A DNA stretch of 64,000 bases, taken from positions 43,144,734 through 43,208,733 of the forward strand of contig JAYGXS010000004.1 in assembly GCA_036362985.1 (NCBI GenBank), given 5' to 3'. This document shows, one piece after another, positions 36,570 through 47,974 of this stretch. Numbering within the stretch: the stretch's first letter is position 1; each line of letters begins with the position of its first letter. This DNA comes from Ligula intestinalis. Its lineage: Eukaryota > Platyhelminthes > Cestoda > Diphyllobothriidea > Diphyllobothriidae. The notes beneath the pieces are model-generated. The model worked only from the letters and a program-made list of their open reading frames with translations. It was not told where the DNA came from and searched no databases. The translations under genes and the position numbers were made by a program.

Positions 36570-37540
36570 GGGTTTCAGGCCCTACGTCAGGTGTCCGAGC
36601 AGCTAGGCGGTCGCTACACGGTGGGGGAGAGTGTGAGGTTGACACTCAGCGCGCTTCTCTCCTCACTTTAATAAATCCGATGCCCTTAAACCTATCATGG
36701 TGCGCTAAAAGCCGTGGCTTGGAGGGTTTGTCAACTGACGGGAAAACTTGGGCCACCTATGTTGCTGCTCCTCTTGCATGCATGTGCTTGTTTGTGCGTA
36801 TGGGAGGAGAAAACGGAGTGAGAGTCAAGCTGCAATGGCTCCTTCTTACTATAGCCTTTATGGCGCTCCCACACACACGGGAGCCTACCTAGCAAGTTGG
36901 CTGAATCAAGTGCGCGCGTATTGAGTGACTATCACACCAGCCACCTACACCCTCCCTCATCCCCGGTCTTATTGACTTTTTCTATACACCGAATACGTAG
37001 GTGGGAGTGGCCAGCGAGTGGGTAGATTTCCCACGAGTCTGCTCTAACTCTTGTCGTCATTCGCGGTAGTTCACTGTGATGCTTCAGCTTGCTGTAGCCT
37101 TCGTGTAGCTTGCCCAGCTTACGTCGGTGTCTGCTTCGGCTTGCGGCTTTTTGGAGCACGCGGCTGCCCATCGTCGAAATCGACGGGGGAACTGCCGTGT
37201 GTGTGTTGTGTCAAATGACTGACTGGCGAACTAAGAGTCAGCTTTATGTCTCCTTTTATAATGTTGCCTTTATGGTCCTCCCACTCTGTGGGATCCAAGC
37301 TTTTTACCAACTATGCTGCGGTGTGGTGGCCCACAGTGCGTAGGCCTGCGTTTTCTCCCCTCTCCGGTCTATTTGACTTTGTCTTGACACCTGGTGCAGA
37401 CGTGACGTAGGTGCAGCGAAATCACATTCTTATTTTACTCCAGTCAAAGTCACCGCCCCTGAACCATTCTACTGTAGAGCACATGGTAGGCCTCACCAAA
37501 GACGATGCTCGAATTGTCTGATAAGCAGTCACGTTGCCCG
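36570..37540 (+). repeat. interspersed repeat Rep-2, copy 2
   Basis: Aligns with 23190-24045: GTGCGCTAAAAGCCGTGGCT near 36700, the GCGCTCCCACACAC / GGGAGCCTACCTAGCAAG block, and the GACGTAGGTGCAGCG-type tandem 3' units. Confidence 0.65.
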
Positions 37541-38184
37541 TTGGAGCATTAAGTTCTGATAAATTATTTACGTAGTTGGGAAGTTTTTTTGTGGCATCCT
37601 GCCTTCAGCTGCACTGTAAGTCCTATAGAACTTTTCGTAGAAAAAAATTTCAGGTTCTTCAGCTTTTGTTACTCAAAATAAAGCAACATAAATTTCCCAC
37701 TGGAGAAGTCAAAGAAATGAGAGAGATGGGGGGGGGGGACCGTGGACAGTGTCGTCTGCAACTGGTGAACTGGCACTCACGTTCACCTACGTTACCTGTT
37801 ACTGTACCAGATTTTGATAATCTCTTGAGATTTACTTCGTTGCGTGTTGTGCGTCAGTATTCGGGCATTTAAAAAAATGGATATACTAGTGCTTATTTAT
37901 GCAACCATAGACTTGCAAATTTCCCCAATTAATGTCCTTGGAGTTGATCTTGCAAAAATGGGTCACCAAGAAATGCCTGTGTGCTCTCGGGAACGTTTTC
38001 ATACTTGAGTACTTCTAGTACGTGAAGGAATTTTCTATTTTAATTTTAAATATTCGCATACATATGGAACTGGGGTGTTAATCCAATCTATCTGGTTAGG
38101 GCATATGCATGTCCCGAAAGTGCCTTGAGGCTCGTACTTGAGTGATATCAGGCTGTCGCTTAGCAACCTCAGATATAGGATGGA

Positions 38185-38310
38185 GTAGATCTATAGAAGT
38201 TAAGGTTAAGACGGTAAACCCTAACAACTACAATCATTCAGGCCCTGGTTCCTTAGGAGATAGAAGAATTCTTGGGAAGGCAGAGTAGATAAAACATAAT
38301 ATTGTTAACA
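38185..38310 (-). repeat. interspersed repeat Rep-1, copy 3 (partial)
   Basis: Reverse complement of the family 3' end: AACCCTAACAACTACAATCA, then CAGGCCCTGGTTCCTTAGGA. Confidence 0.6.
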
Positions 38311-38644
38311 GAGTTAGGGGAAGTCGCCAATTGGTCTTGGAAGGCGTCCGACCGTGAGGCTGGCATCGTCGCGACCGCCGCACGCGAGGCGCAATTCCAA
38401 GTGTCCTCTTACCACAGTCATCGCGAGAGGCCACCGAATACGCGCTTTGTCTCGGTACACTGATGGTGATTGGTTGGCTTGGCGAGATGAAGCCGTGTGT
38501 GTCAGAAGATGGCTCAGACCATTGAGCGAGAACGGACAGGGGGTGCTGGGACTTAGCACCTGACCGCAGGCGGCATTAGGCGCGCAGGGCAAAGGCGCTG
38601 TCCATCAGATCTTGGGTTCCAAGTGGCTGCTAGGGCCACTTCAG

Positions 38645-38780
38645 ATCCGACAAAGGACCGGAACGGCCATTTCTGGCTTGTTAGCCGTCATCAGCCAGTC
38701 ATCCCCAATCTCAAGGGCTGGAATCCTCGAGATTTGAACCCGCGACCTTCGGTCATTGAGTTTAATACACTACCTCGGCA
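38645..38780 (-). mobile_element. tRNA-derived SINE (SINE-1), minus copy
   Basis: Read in reverse: GTATTAAACTCAATGACCGA, a good B box GCGGGTTCAAATCTCG, then the body GACTGGCTGATGACGGCTAA. The A-box end is cut off at ~38780, exactly where PLE-2 begins. Confidence 0.72.
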
Positions 38781-38814
38781 AGAAGAGGCGATCTCGGGAA
38801 CCACAGTTTTACTT

Positions 38815-38856
38815 TCCTGACGTTTCAAAAGCGTACAGGCTTCCGGCATCAGAGGT
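38815..38856 (-). ncRNA. hammerhead-like motif in PLE-2 left repeat
   Basis: Minus strand: CTGATGC, CGGAAGCCTGTACGCTTTT, GAAACGTC. Helix II can form fully (GGAAGC with GCTTTT, two G-T pairs). The core A9 is changed to C (CTGATGC instead of CTGATGA), which should inactivate it. Confidence 0.5.
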
Positions 38857-39087
38857 GGGAGATGTACCGCGCCTAACAGTATTTATGGGTGGCAAAAAAA
38901 ATATAACAGGTTCAATCATGTGCTCCCGAAGAGTTGTCTCATAGGCAACCGGTGAGCATAAGGCTGGCGAAACGGTGGGTGATAGAGCATGACAGGCGAA
39001 TGATTCATGCGCTCCTACAGAACTGCCATTTTCGACTGCGCTGCTACACAGTGCATCGAACTAATTGGGGAGGATTAAGTCACGCTG

Positions 39088-41271
39088 TTGCGACAGGTGA
39101 TCGCCAAATGGACCAGAGACCTACGAACGAGAAGAGATTTCGGGCTGGGCGAGAAGCTGAAAAATCGATCCCAGTCATCGCAAGATGAGGAAGATGTTCT
39201 GGTGCACAACATATCGTCCACACAGCTGACATGCGCACAAGTAAATGTGCTGAGCCATGAAGCTTACTTCAACATCACGGATGCCGATCCGGTCAATCTC
39301 GTGGCAACGGTCGAGTCGATTCTTAAACGAATCGCGAAATCTGAAGAGACGAAGCATCTCATTCGGCAACAACTTACCACCTTGGCGATGGCGCAAAAGC
39401 CACGCGCAATCATTACTCGAGCAGAAGAGAAGGCACTCAAAACACTGAGAGCGGACACCAGCATCGTGATTCTCCCAGCAGACAAAGGCCATTCCACAGT
39501 TGTGTTAGATAAGAACGACTACAGCCAGAAGGTCATTGCCTTGCTGGAGGACCGGAAAGCCTATCTTCCATGTGACGATGCACCGGTAAGGAAGCTAATG
39601 GCACAAGTAGACAAGGTGCTCACCGAAATGCAAACTAGTAAGCCGATCACCAGGGTGTAACGACTAGCCATAAAACCAAAAGATGCACCCATGGCAAGAG
39701 TCTACGGGCTACCAAAAGTACACAAATCCGGGGTCTCCCTCCGACCAATCGGGTCATTACGCGATGCATCAACCTTCAATCTGGCTAAATGTTTGTTCCA
39801 AAATATGAGTTTACTGAGGTCGAACGCAGCCACGATAGTCTGCTCAGCCACTCAATTCCTAGAGCGTCTCAAGGGAGTGCAACCCATCGAAGACGAGTTC
39901 ATGGTGTCATTCGACATCCCCTCTATCTTCACTTCTATCCCACAAAACCTGGCGGTTGACACGGTCAGCGAGCTTCTCAAAAGCCAATACGACGACACGG
40001 ACGAGACAGTGAAACGGAGACATCTTGTGCAACTCTTGAAATTTTGTCTGAAGATGTACTTCACATTCAAAGGGACGACGCACGAACAGGCACAGGGAAC
40101 GCCAATGGGATCGCCGCTGTCCGGCTTCATCGCAGAGGCAGCTCTCCAAAAATTATAGACCCTTATGTTCACAAACTATAAGCCAAAGTTTTGAACTCTG
40201 TATGTTGACGATAACTTCATCATAATTGAGCGGAAAATGCTCTAGGAATTCCACGATCTCCCAAATTATATTTTCCCTGACATCCAGTTTACGATGGAGG
40301 CTGAAAACAACAACTGACTGCCATTCCTAGACGTTCTCGTCCATCGAAAACCTAACGGGAACCTCAAAACGATGGTGTATAGGTAAGCCAACAATACACG
40401 CCAAATCCTGAACTACCATAGCAAGCACCCGTCATATCACAAACGCACTTGTCTGAAAAGATTATACAAACGGGCGGAAACACACTGCAGCGAGCCGCAC
40501 GACCGGAAATTTGAGTTACGATATCACCAGCGTCTTATCCTGGCCAACGGGTATCCTCGAAATTTCATCGAACGCGGCAGACAATCTTGACCTAAGCGAG
40601 ATCCGGCAGACGAACAACCAAAATTAGGGCACGCGATACCATAAATTGATGGTATTTTGGAGGCAGTCTCCCGTCTATTAAAACCGCTGGGTATCGGCAT
40701 CGCCTACTGACCAGAGGCAACGATACGACGTCTGGTCATGAGACCTAAGGAACCCCTGCTCCACGGTGAAACCACAAACGTCATATACCGAGTTAAATGT
40801 GATTCCTGCGCGGTCGACTATGTTGGAGAGATTGGGAACCGAATACAGACACGAGTGGCAGAAAAAATGAGAGCAGGTAGAAAGATGGGCCCTCTGTCAT
40901 TGGTGGCGTAACACTGCGCGGACTCCGGACATACGTTTGTCTTCGAGAATGCCAAAATTCTTGGTCGAGGAAATGACCGCGTAGCCAGGAAAACAATCGA
41001 GGCCTGGTACACTGGGCCAGCCGCCATCAACCGTTGTGTGGCGCTACCCACCGCCTACCAAGCCCTCCGATCGCAGCTCGGCAAACGAAGTGGCAAACGC
41101 GAGCCTAGAGCTAGCGCATATCCACCCAAAGACGAGACCGTGACGGGCAAACATGGAGCTACCCCGCATCCCGGACAGGACGAAGTAAAAAGCAGCGTCT
41201 CTGCCAGCTCTTCCAGTCATCCTACGGACGCAGAACCAGGCAGAAGAGATAACGCAAACAAAATCGTCTAG
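39088..41271 (+). pseudogene. PLE-2 polyprotein: reverse transcriptase + GIY-YIG endonuclease
   Basis: One frame throughout. N-terminal part: VHNISSTQLTCAQVNVLSHE, then the PLE signature IVILPADKGHSTVVLDKNDY. RT: ARVYGLPKVHKSG, VSFDIPSIFTSIPQN (motif A), GTPMGSPLSGFIAEAALQKL (motif B), LYVDDNFIII (catalytic DD), LPFLDVLVHRK. Linker: LLKPLGIGIAY. Endonuclease: YRVKCDSCAVDYVGEIGNRI, CADSGHTFVFENAKI, KTIEAWYTGPAAINRCVALP. Ten in-frame stops interrupt it, at 39658, 40156, 40192, 40243, 40315, 40384, 40588, 40642, 40708 and 40909, yet there is no net frameshift over 2.2 kb. The terminal stop is TAG 41269. Upstream of 39088 the frame is closed; an N-terminal piece may lie in another frame from 38934. 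Confidence 0.87.
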
Positions 41272-41654
41272 CTGGGTAGACAGCTAAGATCGATGACAGC
41301 TTGGCAGCAACCTGTACAAGATCAGCACCCTCGGACAACAGCCGAGACCGATGATTAGGCTAAAAATATCGACCAACCGGTGACGGATAATCATGACAGA
41401 GCATTTTGAATTGACCTCAACCTGCCACGTTTTATTCACCGTAACAAGTGGCAGGATGTTTTATGATCCTTACATACTGACCTCTCAAATCCACACTGAA
41501 CAGAGCTGCATAGGGACTTTGAACAATAAACACGGGGACGGCATCTAAACTGATGTCAACCCGTCAGCCTCATAAATTTACAGGATGTTTTATGAACCCT
41601 GTTGAACCTGTTATATTTATGTTTTTTCACTTATGAGATGCTGTACATCTCCCA

Positions 41655-41695
41655 CCTCTGATGACGGAAGCCTGTACGCTATTGAAACGTCAGGA
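41655..41695 (+). ncRNA. hammerhead-like motif in PLE-2 right repeat
   Basis: CTGATGA at 41658, a possible helix II (GGAAGC with GCTATT, one mismatch), then GAAACGTC at 41684, with C as the cleavage-site base. Flanking CCT and AGG give a short helix I. The minimal 2-bp helix III (AC/GT) matches the variant known from Penelope-like elements. Self-cleavage is inferred, not shown. Confidence 0.55.
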
Positions 41696-41772
41696 AAGTA
41701 AAACTGTGGTTCACGTTTTCACTTCTTTTTCTCATTTATTCCCGGGGACTCGCATTTTCGCATCGATTAGCA

Positions 41773-41810
41773 ATATATATATATATATACATACATATAT
41801 ATATATATAT
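41773..41810. repeat. (AT)n tract at the PLE-2 right end
   Basis: Interrupted AT microsatellite immediately after the PLE terminal motif. Confidence 0.9.
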
Positions 41811-42162
41811 CAGCAGTGACAGCAAATGGCAGGTGGCGAGGCGCTGATGAACTGCGGTTCGATGAAGTGCTTATGACCCATCTGATAGACACCAGTGGTG
41901 GACCAACTGCGCCGTCTGTAAGCGCGTTTGTTTGTGTTGTCCGACCAGCTAGTGTTCAGAGTTATGCTTGGCTGATGAAGGCTAATAAGCCCGAAACAGT
42001 TCTCTATCAGGTTACCCCCAGATGCTATCATACCCCCCTTACTGCTATTATGACTTGGCCGGAATCGGCCTGGCAGGCGGTCACCCGTTGGGGACCTCTG
42101 ACCACCACATGAACTTTGTTTAGTTAGGAAGCCTATTCGATCGGTGTTCGCACATTCCTGAG

Positions 42163-42164
<2 letters not shown>

Positions 42165-42196
<32 letters not shown>

Positions 42197-42250
42197 TAAT
42201 AGAAGCGAAGATGCGCGTCCCCGGACATAAATGAGAAGATAAGGCGATCC
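42165..42250 (-). mobile_element. (AT)n tract followed by a reversed PLE terminal motif
   Basis: AT run at 42165-42193, then GGCTAATAGAAGCGAAGATG and CGTCCCCGGACATAAATGAG. The reverse complement of this is the PLE tail GGGGACGCGCATCTTCGCTT. The element body is not recognisable beyond 42250. The same tail in reverse is seen at 46640-46670. Confidence 0.55.
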
Positions 42251-42484
42251 CGATCTGATTTTTGGGCATAAAATTGTTCCGCTCTGCCTTGAGGCTCATA
42301 CGATGCTTCCTCTTTCAAAATTATTTTTTAAGTAAAACAATGGCTCACAAAATAAATAGGAGAACTTATTATTTTGCGCATCCCCATTTAGACGCAGGGA
42401 AAAATGCCAAAGCAGCCTCTGCCATCGGGGTGACACGTGGATATGCATTATTAAGTTTTGGTAACCCTTTGCACAGTTGCACAG

Positions 42485-42640
42485 TTTAAATCCTTGCCCG
42501 ATGAACTTCATCATTCCCACTTCAGAGGGGAGTGTACGGAAACACGTAAATATTGAATGTTGCATATATGATCGGAAAGTGCGCTATTGAATGCACTAAA
42601 GGAACATACACGGATTTGGCAAGGTAAAAATTAACAGAAT
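42485..42640 (+). repeat. interspersed repeat Rep-3, copy 3
   Basis: Contains ATGATCGGAAAGTGCGCTAT and TGAATGCACTAAAGG, matching 35255-35425. Confidence 0.6.
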
Positions 42641-42649
42641 ACTACTTAC

Positions 42650-44300
42650 GTCGTGGATAGAATGATCAGAATGCCCTGAAGAAAGCCAATATAGGAGGTC
42701 AAAATACAGTTTTTCAATAAAAAGAGATAGGCATCAGCAACCACTTTCCACCTAAAAATCTTCCCTTGCTTCAAACCAGGCCCCTCGAAATCAAGGAGCC
42801 GGATTCTTTGTTGCCCTTATATGCAGAATGCACTGAAAGTTAGAAATCCTTGACAGGTTTACTTAAACACTTTTATAAAATAGAAGGAATTAAGTAAGTA
42901 GGTTCGCAAAAGGGCTTGTCATGTAAAAAACCCAGAGTTAATTAACCCACGATAGCAAGCAAGGTTTTTACCGGGCTGATTACTATCCCTCCCGTAAAAG
43001 TTAAATTTTTGGTAGTCCATCAGGCATGCGATTAATGAGGTCATTTGCATTTTTCTAGAGATTTTCGATACTATTATAAAGTCAAATATATTTTTAGAAT
43101 CAAGAATATGATCCAATGTGATTTACGTGGTCAGAAAAGTTTAAATTTGATAGTCCTGAGGGTTTTAAATGTTGACAAAAAAACAGAATATAGCGATTAA
43201 CTGTCAAGCTAATGCCTCTGTCTTATATTTATTCACAAAATAAAGTACCACTAACCACAATATTGGTGTATTCTACTGTAGTGAGAAGGTAACATATACA
43301 AGGGAGCTTGGACCTTTAAATGCGTTTTTTTCTCAGCTGAAATCCCTTTCGTCCTCCCTGCCAATGTCTGGTGGCGATACCTGCGGGCAAACGTAAGCTT
43401 TTTTTAGGAGCCCTCCTGATTGTCCGGCCCAGGCGCTCCCCAGCTAATTTTGTCCCCAAGCCAAGATAAATTTTTTTTTCAATTTACGGGCTTCTTGTCT
43501 GGTTAACGTTTCAGTGAAATAGGTAGTCTTACAGGAACTTCCGGTAGCAGCTTTTGTTGGCCGGTGACATCACAGTGAAGGCAAAAAATGACTCTTATTG
43601 TCTGCGCTCTGTTCACGCATAAAGTTTCAGAGGCATCCTCCTAGGTGCAGCGGTAGATGGGTTAGCAGGACAGTATCTGTGTCTGCTTTACGCGACAGTT
43701 GAAGCTTACCGTTTGACAATGTTACATTTTTCTCGAGAAAGTCGTTTTCATTTTCTAGCTTGAAATTCACCAAACTCCGCATACATACATTTGTGCAGGA
43801 GGTACTTTAATGTGAAACGCATTCATATGACAGCACGATGGCTGTAGTGCAAGGCACCATTCTGTAAGCCGACTTTTTACAGTAAAAACAGTTTAACTAA
43901 GCATTAGGCCATGGACGAAAATTGGCTCTGGATTCCTATTCTATTGTCTATTCCTCGTTTGTGCGAAGCACACAAAAACATTCTTCTTTAGTTACTTATT
44001 ATTCAAATTTTCTGCTCAAAGAAATTGTATCTTCCGGGGTTAAAAATCTTCTCCACTTGCCGAAAAACTTGAAACCTGTTTTTTACAAAATAAAATCGGA
44101 ACAGTTTTTATTTAAGGAAATTTGTACATTCCTTTAGTCCCTTATGTGATGTAGCCCTCGTAATTTTTTGGAACAGGTAGAGAACACGTTGGAGACTTAA
44201 AGAAGGGTAACAACAAACGGACAAATGAGGTGCTATAAAAATCTCATAATTACGCATGCATTTTAAAATCATGGATGCGTTTTTCTGCGTAGAGAATTGT
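42650..44300. other. AT-rich stretch, no gene assigned
   Basis: No element recognised. A minus-strand frame ending at 44108 (QRVLYLFQKITRATSHKGLK) could be a terminal exon downstream of 44306-44395, but its phase does not settle. Confidence 0.35.
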
Positions 44301-44305
44301 GATAC

Positions 44306-44395
44306 CAAACTTGTTATAATATGATTCATATACAAAAGGATCCTGTGCATGATTTCTATGAAATATGTTCAAATTTCTCAGAAGATCAGCAGCAG
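44306..44395 (-). CDS. candidate internal exon of unknown gene
   Basis: A good acceptor (TTTTTTTGTTTTCATCAG) precedes 90 nt reading AADLLRNLNIFHRNHAQDPF then VYESYYNKF, ending at a GTATCA donor. Composition and splice sites look exonic, but I do not recognise the protein, and no certain neighbouring exon was found. It could be a remnant of a host gene or chance. Confidence 0.3.
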
Positions 44396-44534
44396 CTGAT
44401 GAAAACAAAAAAACTTTTAAAACAAGTATCTTAAACATCTTTACCCAGAAGAAACTTAAACAAAGGAGAGGCAACACAATCCGCAAGATTTAATGATGCT
44501 ATAACTGGGGTTAATTTAATAAGGGAAATCTTAG

Positions 44535-44860
44535 CAGCTGCAGTCTTCAGGCCCAGGTTCCTACGAAGAAGAGAAGAAGTGGGAGGTCAGAGTGGCGGGA
44601 AAAGTTTATTCTGTAGAGAAGAAGTGAACAATATGTAGGAGGAAATTGACTATCAGATGAATGCAGTCCGCTGCTTAGTGGGGCGGCATCCGGAATGTCA
44701 GAGCGTAGGCAGTCATCGCGGTCAGGTCCTTTGTGAGGCGCCCTTGAAAGGGATTGACCAGATGGCCTGCCTACGAGTGGACAGATGTTAGTGGCCGTCG
44801 TGAGAGGCAAGCCTTCGTGGTGGAGCACGTGGCTGTCCAAAAGGTAGGTCGAGACTTGTA
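44535..44860 (-). repeat. interspersed repeat Rep-1, copy 4
   Basis: Reverse complement of the family: CTTCAGGCCCAGGTTCCTAC, GTGGCGGGAAAAGTTTATTC, TGTAGAGAAGAAG. Confidence 0.6.
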
Positions 44861-45889
44861 GTCACGTGAGGGGCCACGCGGACTTGGGCTACTACAATGT
44901 CATACATTTTCGCCAGCTCTCATTCAACTGCATATGGTCATTGCCCATTAATAGGATAAACTAAACTCTATCCAGAAGGCTGAAACTTGGTAGATAAATA
45001 AATCATGAGCTATTGTTCTAAAATACGTTGCGCAAGGGTGAAGGGGAAGGAAGAGGGGCAGGACAGCAGTCAGTTATAGGGGGAAGGGAGGGGCGTGAAA
45101 GAACGCGAGAAGAAAAAGGGTTACGCACTTTATTGATCCTCATCACGCCAGTCAAGTTCCAGTCTTCTAGGTAGATACTAAATTTGAAAGTTTATTTTAG
45201 CTTATTAATGGGCAATAACCGTAGGCAGTTGAATAACAGGTCACGTAATTCTATGGCGTCATTAAATCCTGCATATTATTTATTTTTATTGAGGAGCGAC
45301 GAACGGCAAAATTCATTATCCTAGCATGACCAGTATATACTTTGATACTGCTGCATACGAGTTAACATTACAGCACAGCGTGAGTAGTCCTTTCTTACCA
45401 AAGTAATGCAACGACATTTAAAATAATGTTGCCTGACGTACGTTACCAAATGTCGAAATCAACATTTGTTGCTGTTATTTTTGTCTACTGAATTTATATG
45501 GGGCCTAGAATTCGGTTCAGATTTGTTTATTGAAGAAAGGATAATGTATAATTGGGCAAAATCCGAGGTTTCTTGATGTGCAGAAATTTTCCTACGTTAT
45601 CGAAAGCCATAAATCCAAATCTCTTGTTTATGCACGTTGTCCGTAAACGAACATTAATATAAGCCGGAATGTTTTGTCTATCTCGCTTCAGAGAACCGAA
45701 ATTTGAATTCTGCTTTCACGAAACACAGGTAAATGCAGGTATGAAGAACCGCACTGTTTCCGGGAAAGCATAAGTAAATTCAGTTTATAAAAATTGTTTA
45801 AACAAAGTTATATTAACTGATAAACCACAATATGTTGCCTTTTTAAGAACCGTCGTTCCTTCCCTGCTGGCGGACTTGGGAGGAGGCGG

Positions 45890-46165
45890 CGTGGTATGAT
45901 TTTGCTTAACAGGGATTTTCTTGAGAGATTCATGAGATGTAATGCGTTAGGAAATCTACCATGTCCGTGGTCCAACGTTTTGAAATCTCAGGTGAGTCCA
46001 TCATCATACAGTGCAGGAATGTACAACTCATGGCCTAGTTTACTAACGCCTGACAGGACAAACTTTTAGTCTGGTTATTGATGCGTTCACGCAGAGGTAA
46101 GCAAGTTAACAGCGCATTGGTCGAATACTCAGTCGAAGGCCACGATTCCTGTAGTACACTGTAAA
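45890..46165 (-). repeat. PLE-5 terminal repeat, left copy
   Basis: Direct repeat of 47975-48225: shared ACAGGG.TTTTCT, GAGTCCATC.TC, CAGTG.AGG.ATGTAC, CTCATGGCCTAGTT and GATGCGTTCACGCAGAGGT blocks. Contains a decayed hammerhead-like motif on the minus strand at 45973-46008. Confidence 0.65.
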
Positions 46166-46884
46166 CCAGGTCATTCCACCGGCCTCAGCTTCCCACACGC
46201 TCAAAATCACAATTGTGCCCTTGGGACGATGAAGGGACAATTGCCGTGGGAAGTTTATCTTTCCATCTAACAGCTAGTTCGTGTTCATGTGGTCTCATAA
46301 GTTCCTATTTGACAGTTTCACTAACAGGTGGATCTTCTCGGACAAATGGCATCATCGTTATAACGAATCAGGATTTCGTCATAGGAGTTCAAAAGATAAA
46401 TTGGCGAGCATGCAATTGCTTTCAAATACTGCCTTCAGGTCTCTTCATTTATATTGGAATTGACGTAATAAAATAGGCGGATTGGTAGAAAAAATCGCGT
46501 GGTTGTCAGGGTCGGGAGACGAAATTAGAGTCTGTAATCTGATCCGCGTCAAAGCCATACATTATATCGCAGGTACTATAGAAGGATATGCATCTGAAAA
46601 ATTAACAAAAGGACTACTTTTGAAAGTAATTCTACTAAATAGAAGCGAAAATGCGTGCCCCAAGTTCTTGTTGTAAAGAAAAGAAAGACGCAATCTCTGG
46701 AACGGTAATTTTATTCCGAGCTTCTGGCCCCACACAAGAAGCCATCGTCAGAGTAAATGAGAGCAAACGTCAGCTACGCATAAATGGGGTTGGCAGGGGA
46801 GGAGGGGGGTGGTGGAAATTATTGATTGGTCCTTGTCCACGACACGTCCATCCTCACGCTATCTTATCATGTCTCCCACGCGCG

Positions 46885-47770
46885 TCCCTGAAGTAACGGC
46901 GTGTGATCTTGACGTGGTGGCCTGCATGCTTGTAGAGGAACTGGGCCCTGGGCTCTGGTCACGGGCACGGATGGTAAAATAACAGGGCGGTATACCCACA
47001 TGCCTGTTTATGGAGTTGTGACCTGACAACCAGGCCTCCAGCAGTTCGCGTCCCGTCCTTTTACTGGCCCGTGCCCTTATACGTGTGTTCGAGAAGTCGA
47101 ATTCATGGCCTTCTTCCAGAGTGTGGATAGCGATCTGGGACTGTGGGTCGCCTTTCCGCACTGCCCGTTTGTGCTCTGTTATTCGCGAGCTAAGTCATCG
47201 CCCGGTCTGCCCTGGATAATGGCAAGAACAGCCGCGACATGGCACCTGATAAATGACGGCAGACTGCTCACCTACATCCAGCGGGTCTTTGATTTGCATG
47301 ACTCGTGCACGCATGGTAGCTATCGGGCGATGAGCAATACCCACGCCGAGCTCTACAGCGATACGCTGGGCTGCGTCTGACACGTTTGTACGGTAGAGAG
47401 TGCCAGAGCGTTGGTGGTCCCCTTTCGTTTGTTCCCCGTTGGCGCGTTCGGAGGCAGCGGTGAATGAAGCTGTTTGGGTACCAATTCCTGGCCAGTTGGT
47501 CTCGAAGATATCGTAGGTCTTGCACTCAGCCCTCCGGTTCATTGCAGTGTGTCTTCACCCTCTTAAACTGTGCTCTAATACAGCCACGTTTATGCGTTAT
47601 TGGGTGTTTGTATGGAAGCTAAGAACCTGGACTGCGCTAGTCACCCTTCTATAAAACGTGGTGCTGAGTTCCCCATTGGGTCTGCGCGTGACGAGGACAT
47701 CCAGGGATGGTAGCTGTTCGGCACTCTCTTCCTCTCTGAATTCTTCCTTTACTGCTTCATTCACTCGTAT
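46885..47770 (-). pseudogene. Penelope-like element PLE-5, RT end and GIY-YIG endonuclease
   Basis: Minus strand from 47770: QLPSLDVLVTRRPNGELSTT (end of RT), then RNWYPNSF, then VELGVGIAHRPIATMR (linker), AVIYQVPCRGCSCHYPGQTGR (21-residue GIY-YIG start with PGQ replacing IGQ), and TGRELLEAWLSGHNSINRHV. Stops (for example TAA after SFHTNTQ) and frame changes kill it. It sits between two direct terminal repeats and is oriented like their hammerhead motifs. Confidence 0.8.
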
Positions 47771-47974
47771 TTTTTACATAGACAGAAGTTCCTTACATTT
47801 AAAACATAATTTGACTTGGTTACACCGATTTTCCACATTCAGAATTTTACCTTTTTTAAAGATGTAAGTAGTTCAAAACAACGTATTTCTAATGTATAAA
47901 CAGTAATATGCCTTCTAGGTAAGAGCCGTAGGCTCCTTATTGATGCACAGCTGTGGCGAATGAACTCTCGTCCG

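Larger units (their letters stand above)
38781..41772 (+). mobile_element. Penelope-like element PLE-2, near full length with inverted terminal repeats
   Basis: Left terminal repeat 38799-38915 (possibly from ~38776) is the reverse complement of 41602-41711, about 80% identical, both holding a hammerhead-like motif. Between them lie an RT and a GIY-YIG endonuclease in one frame. Beyond the right repeat is a ~60-bp tail ending GGGGACTCGCATTTTCGC-ATCGATTAG, like other PLE ends in this window, then an (AT)n tract. I found no target-site duplication; the left edge cuts a SINE. Confidence 0.85.

Noticed and set aside
38234..38592. Overlapping open frames on both strands
   Set aside because: They fall in and beside a Rep-1 copy and show no conserved motif.
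39658..40911. Stop-codon reassignment or programmed readthrough in PLE-2
   Set aside because: All three stop codons occur in the frame and the host genes here use normal stops; point-mutation decay is simpler.
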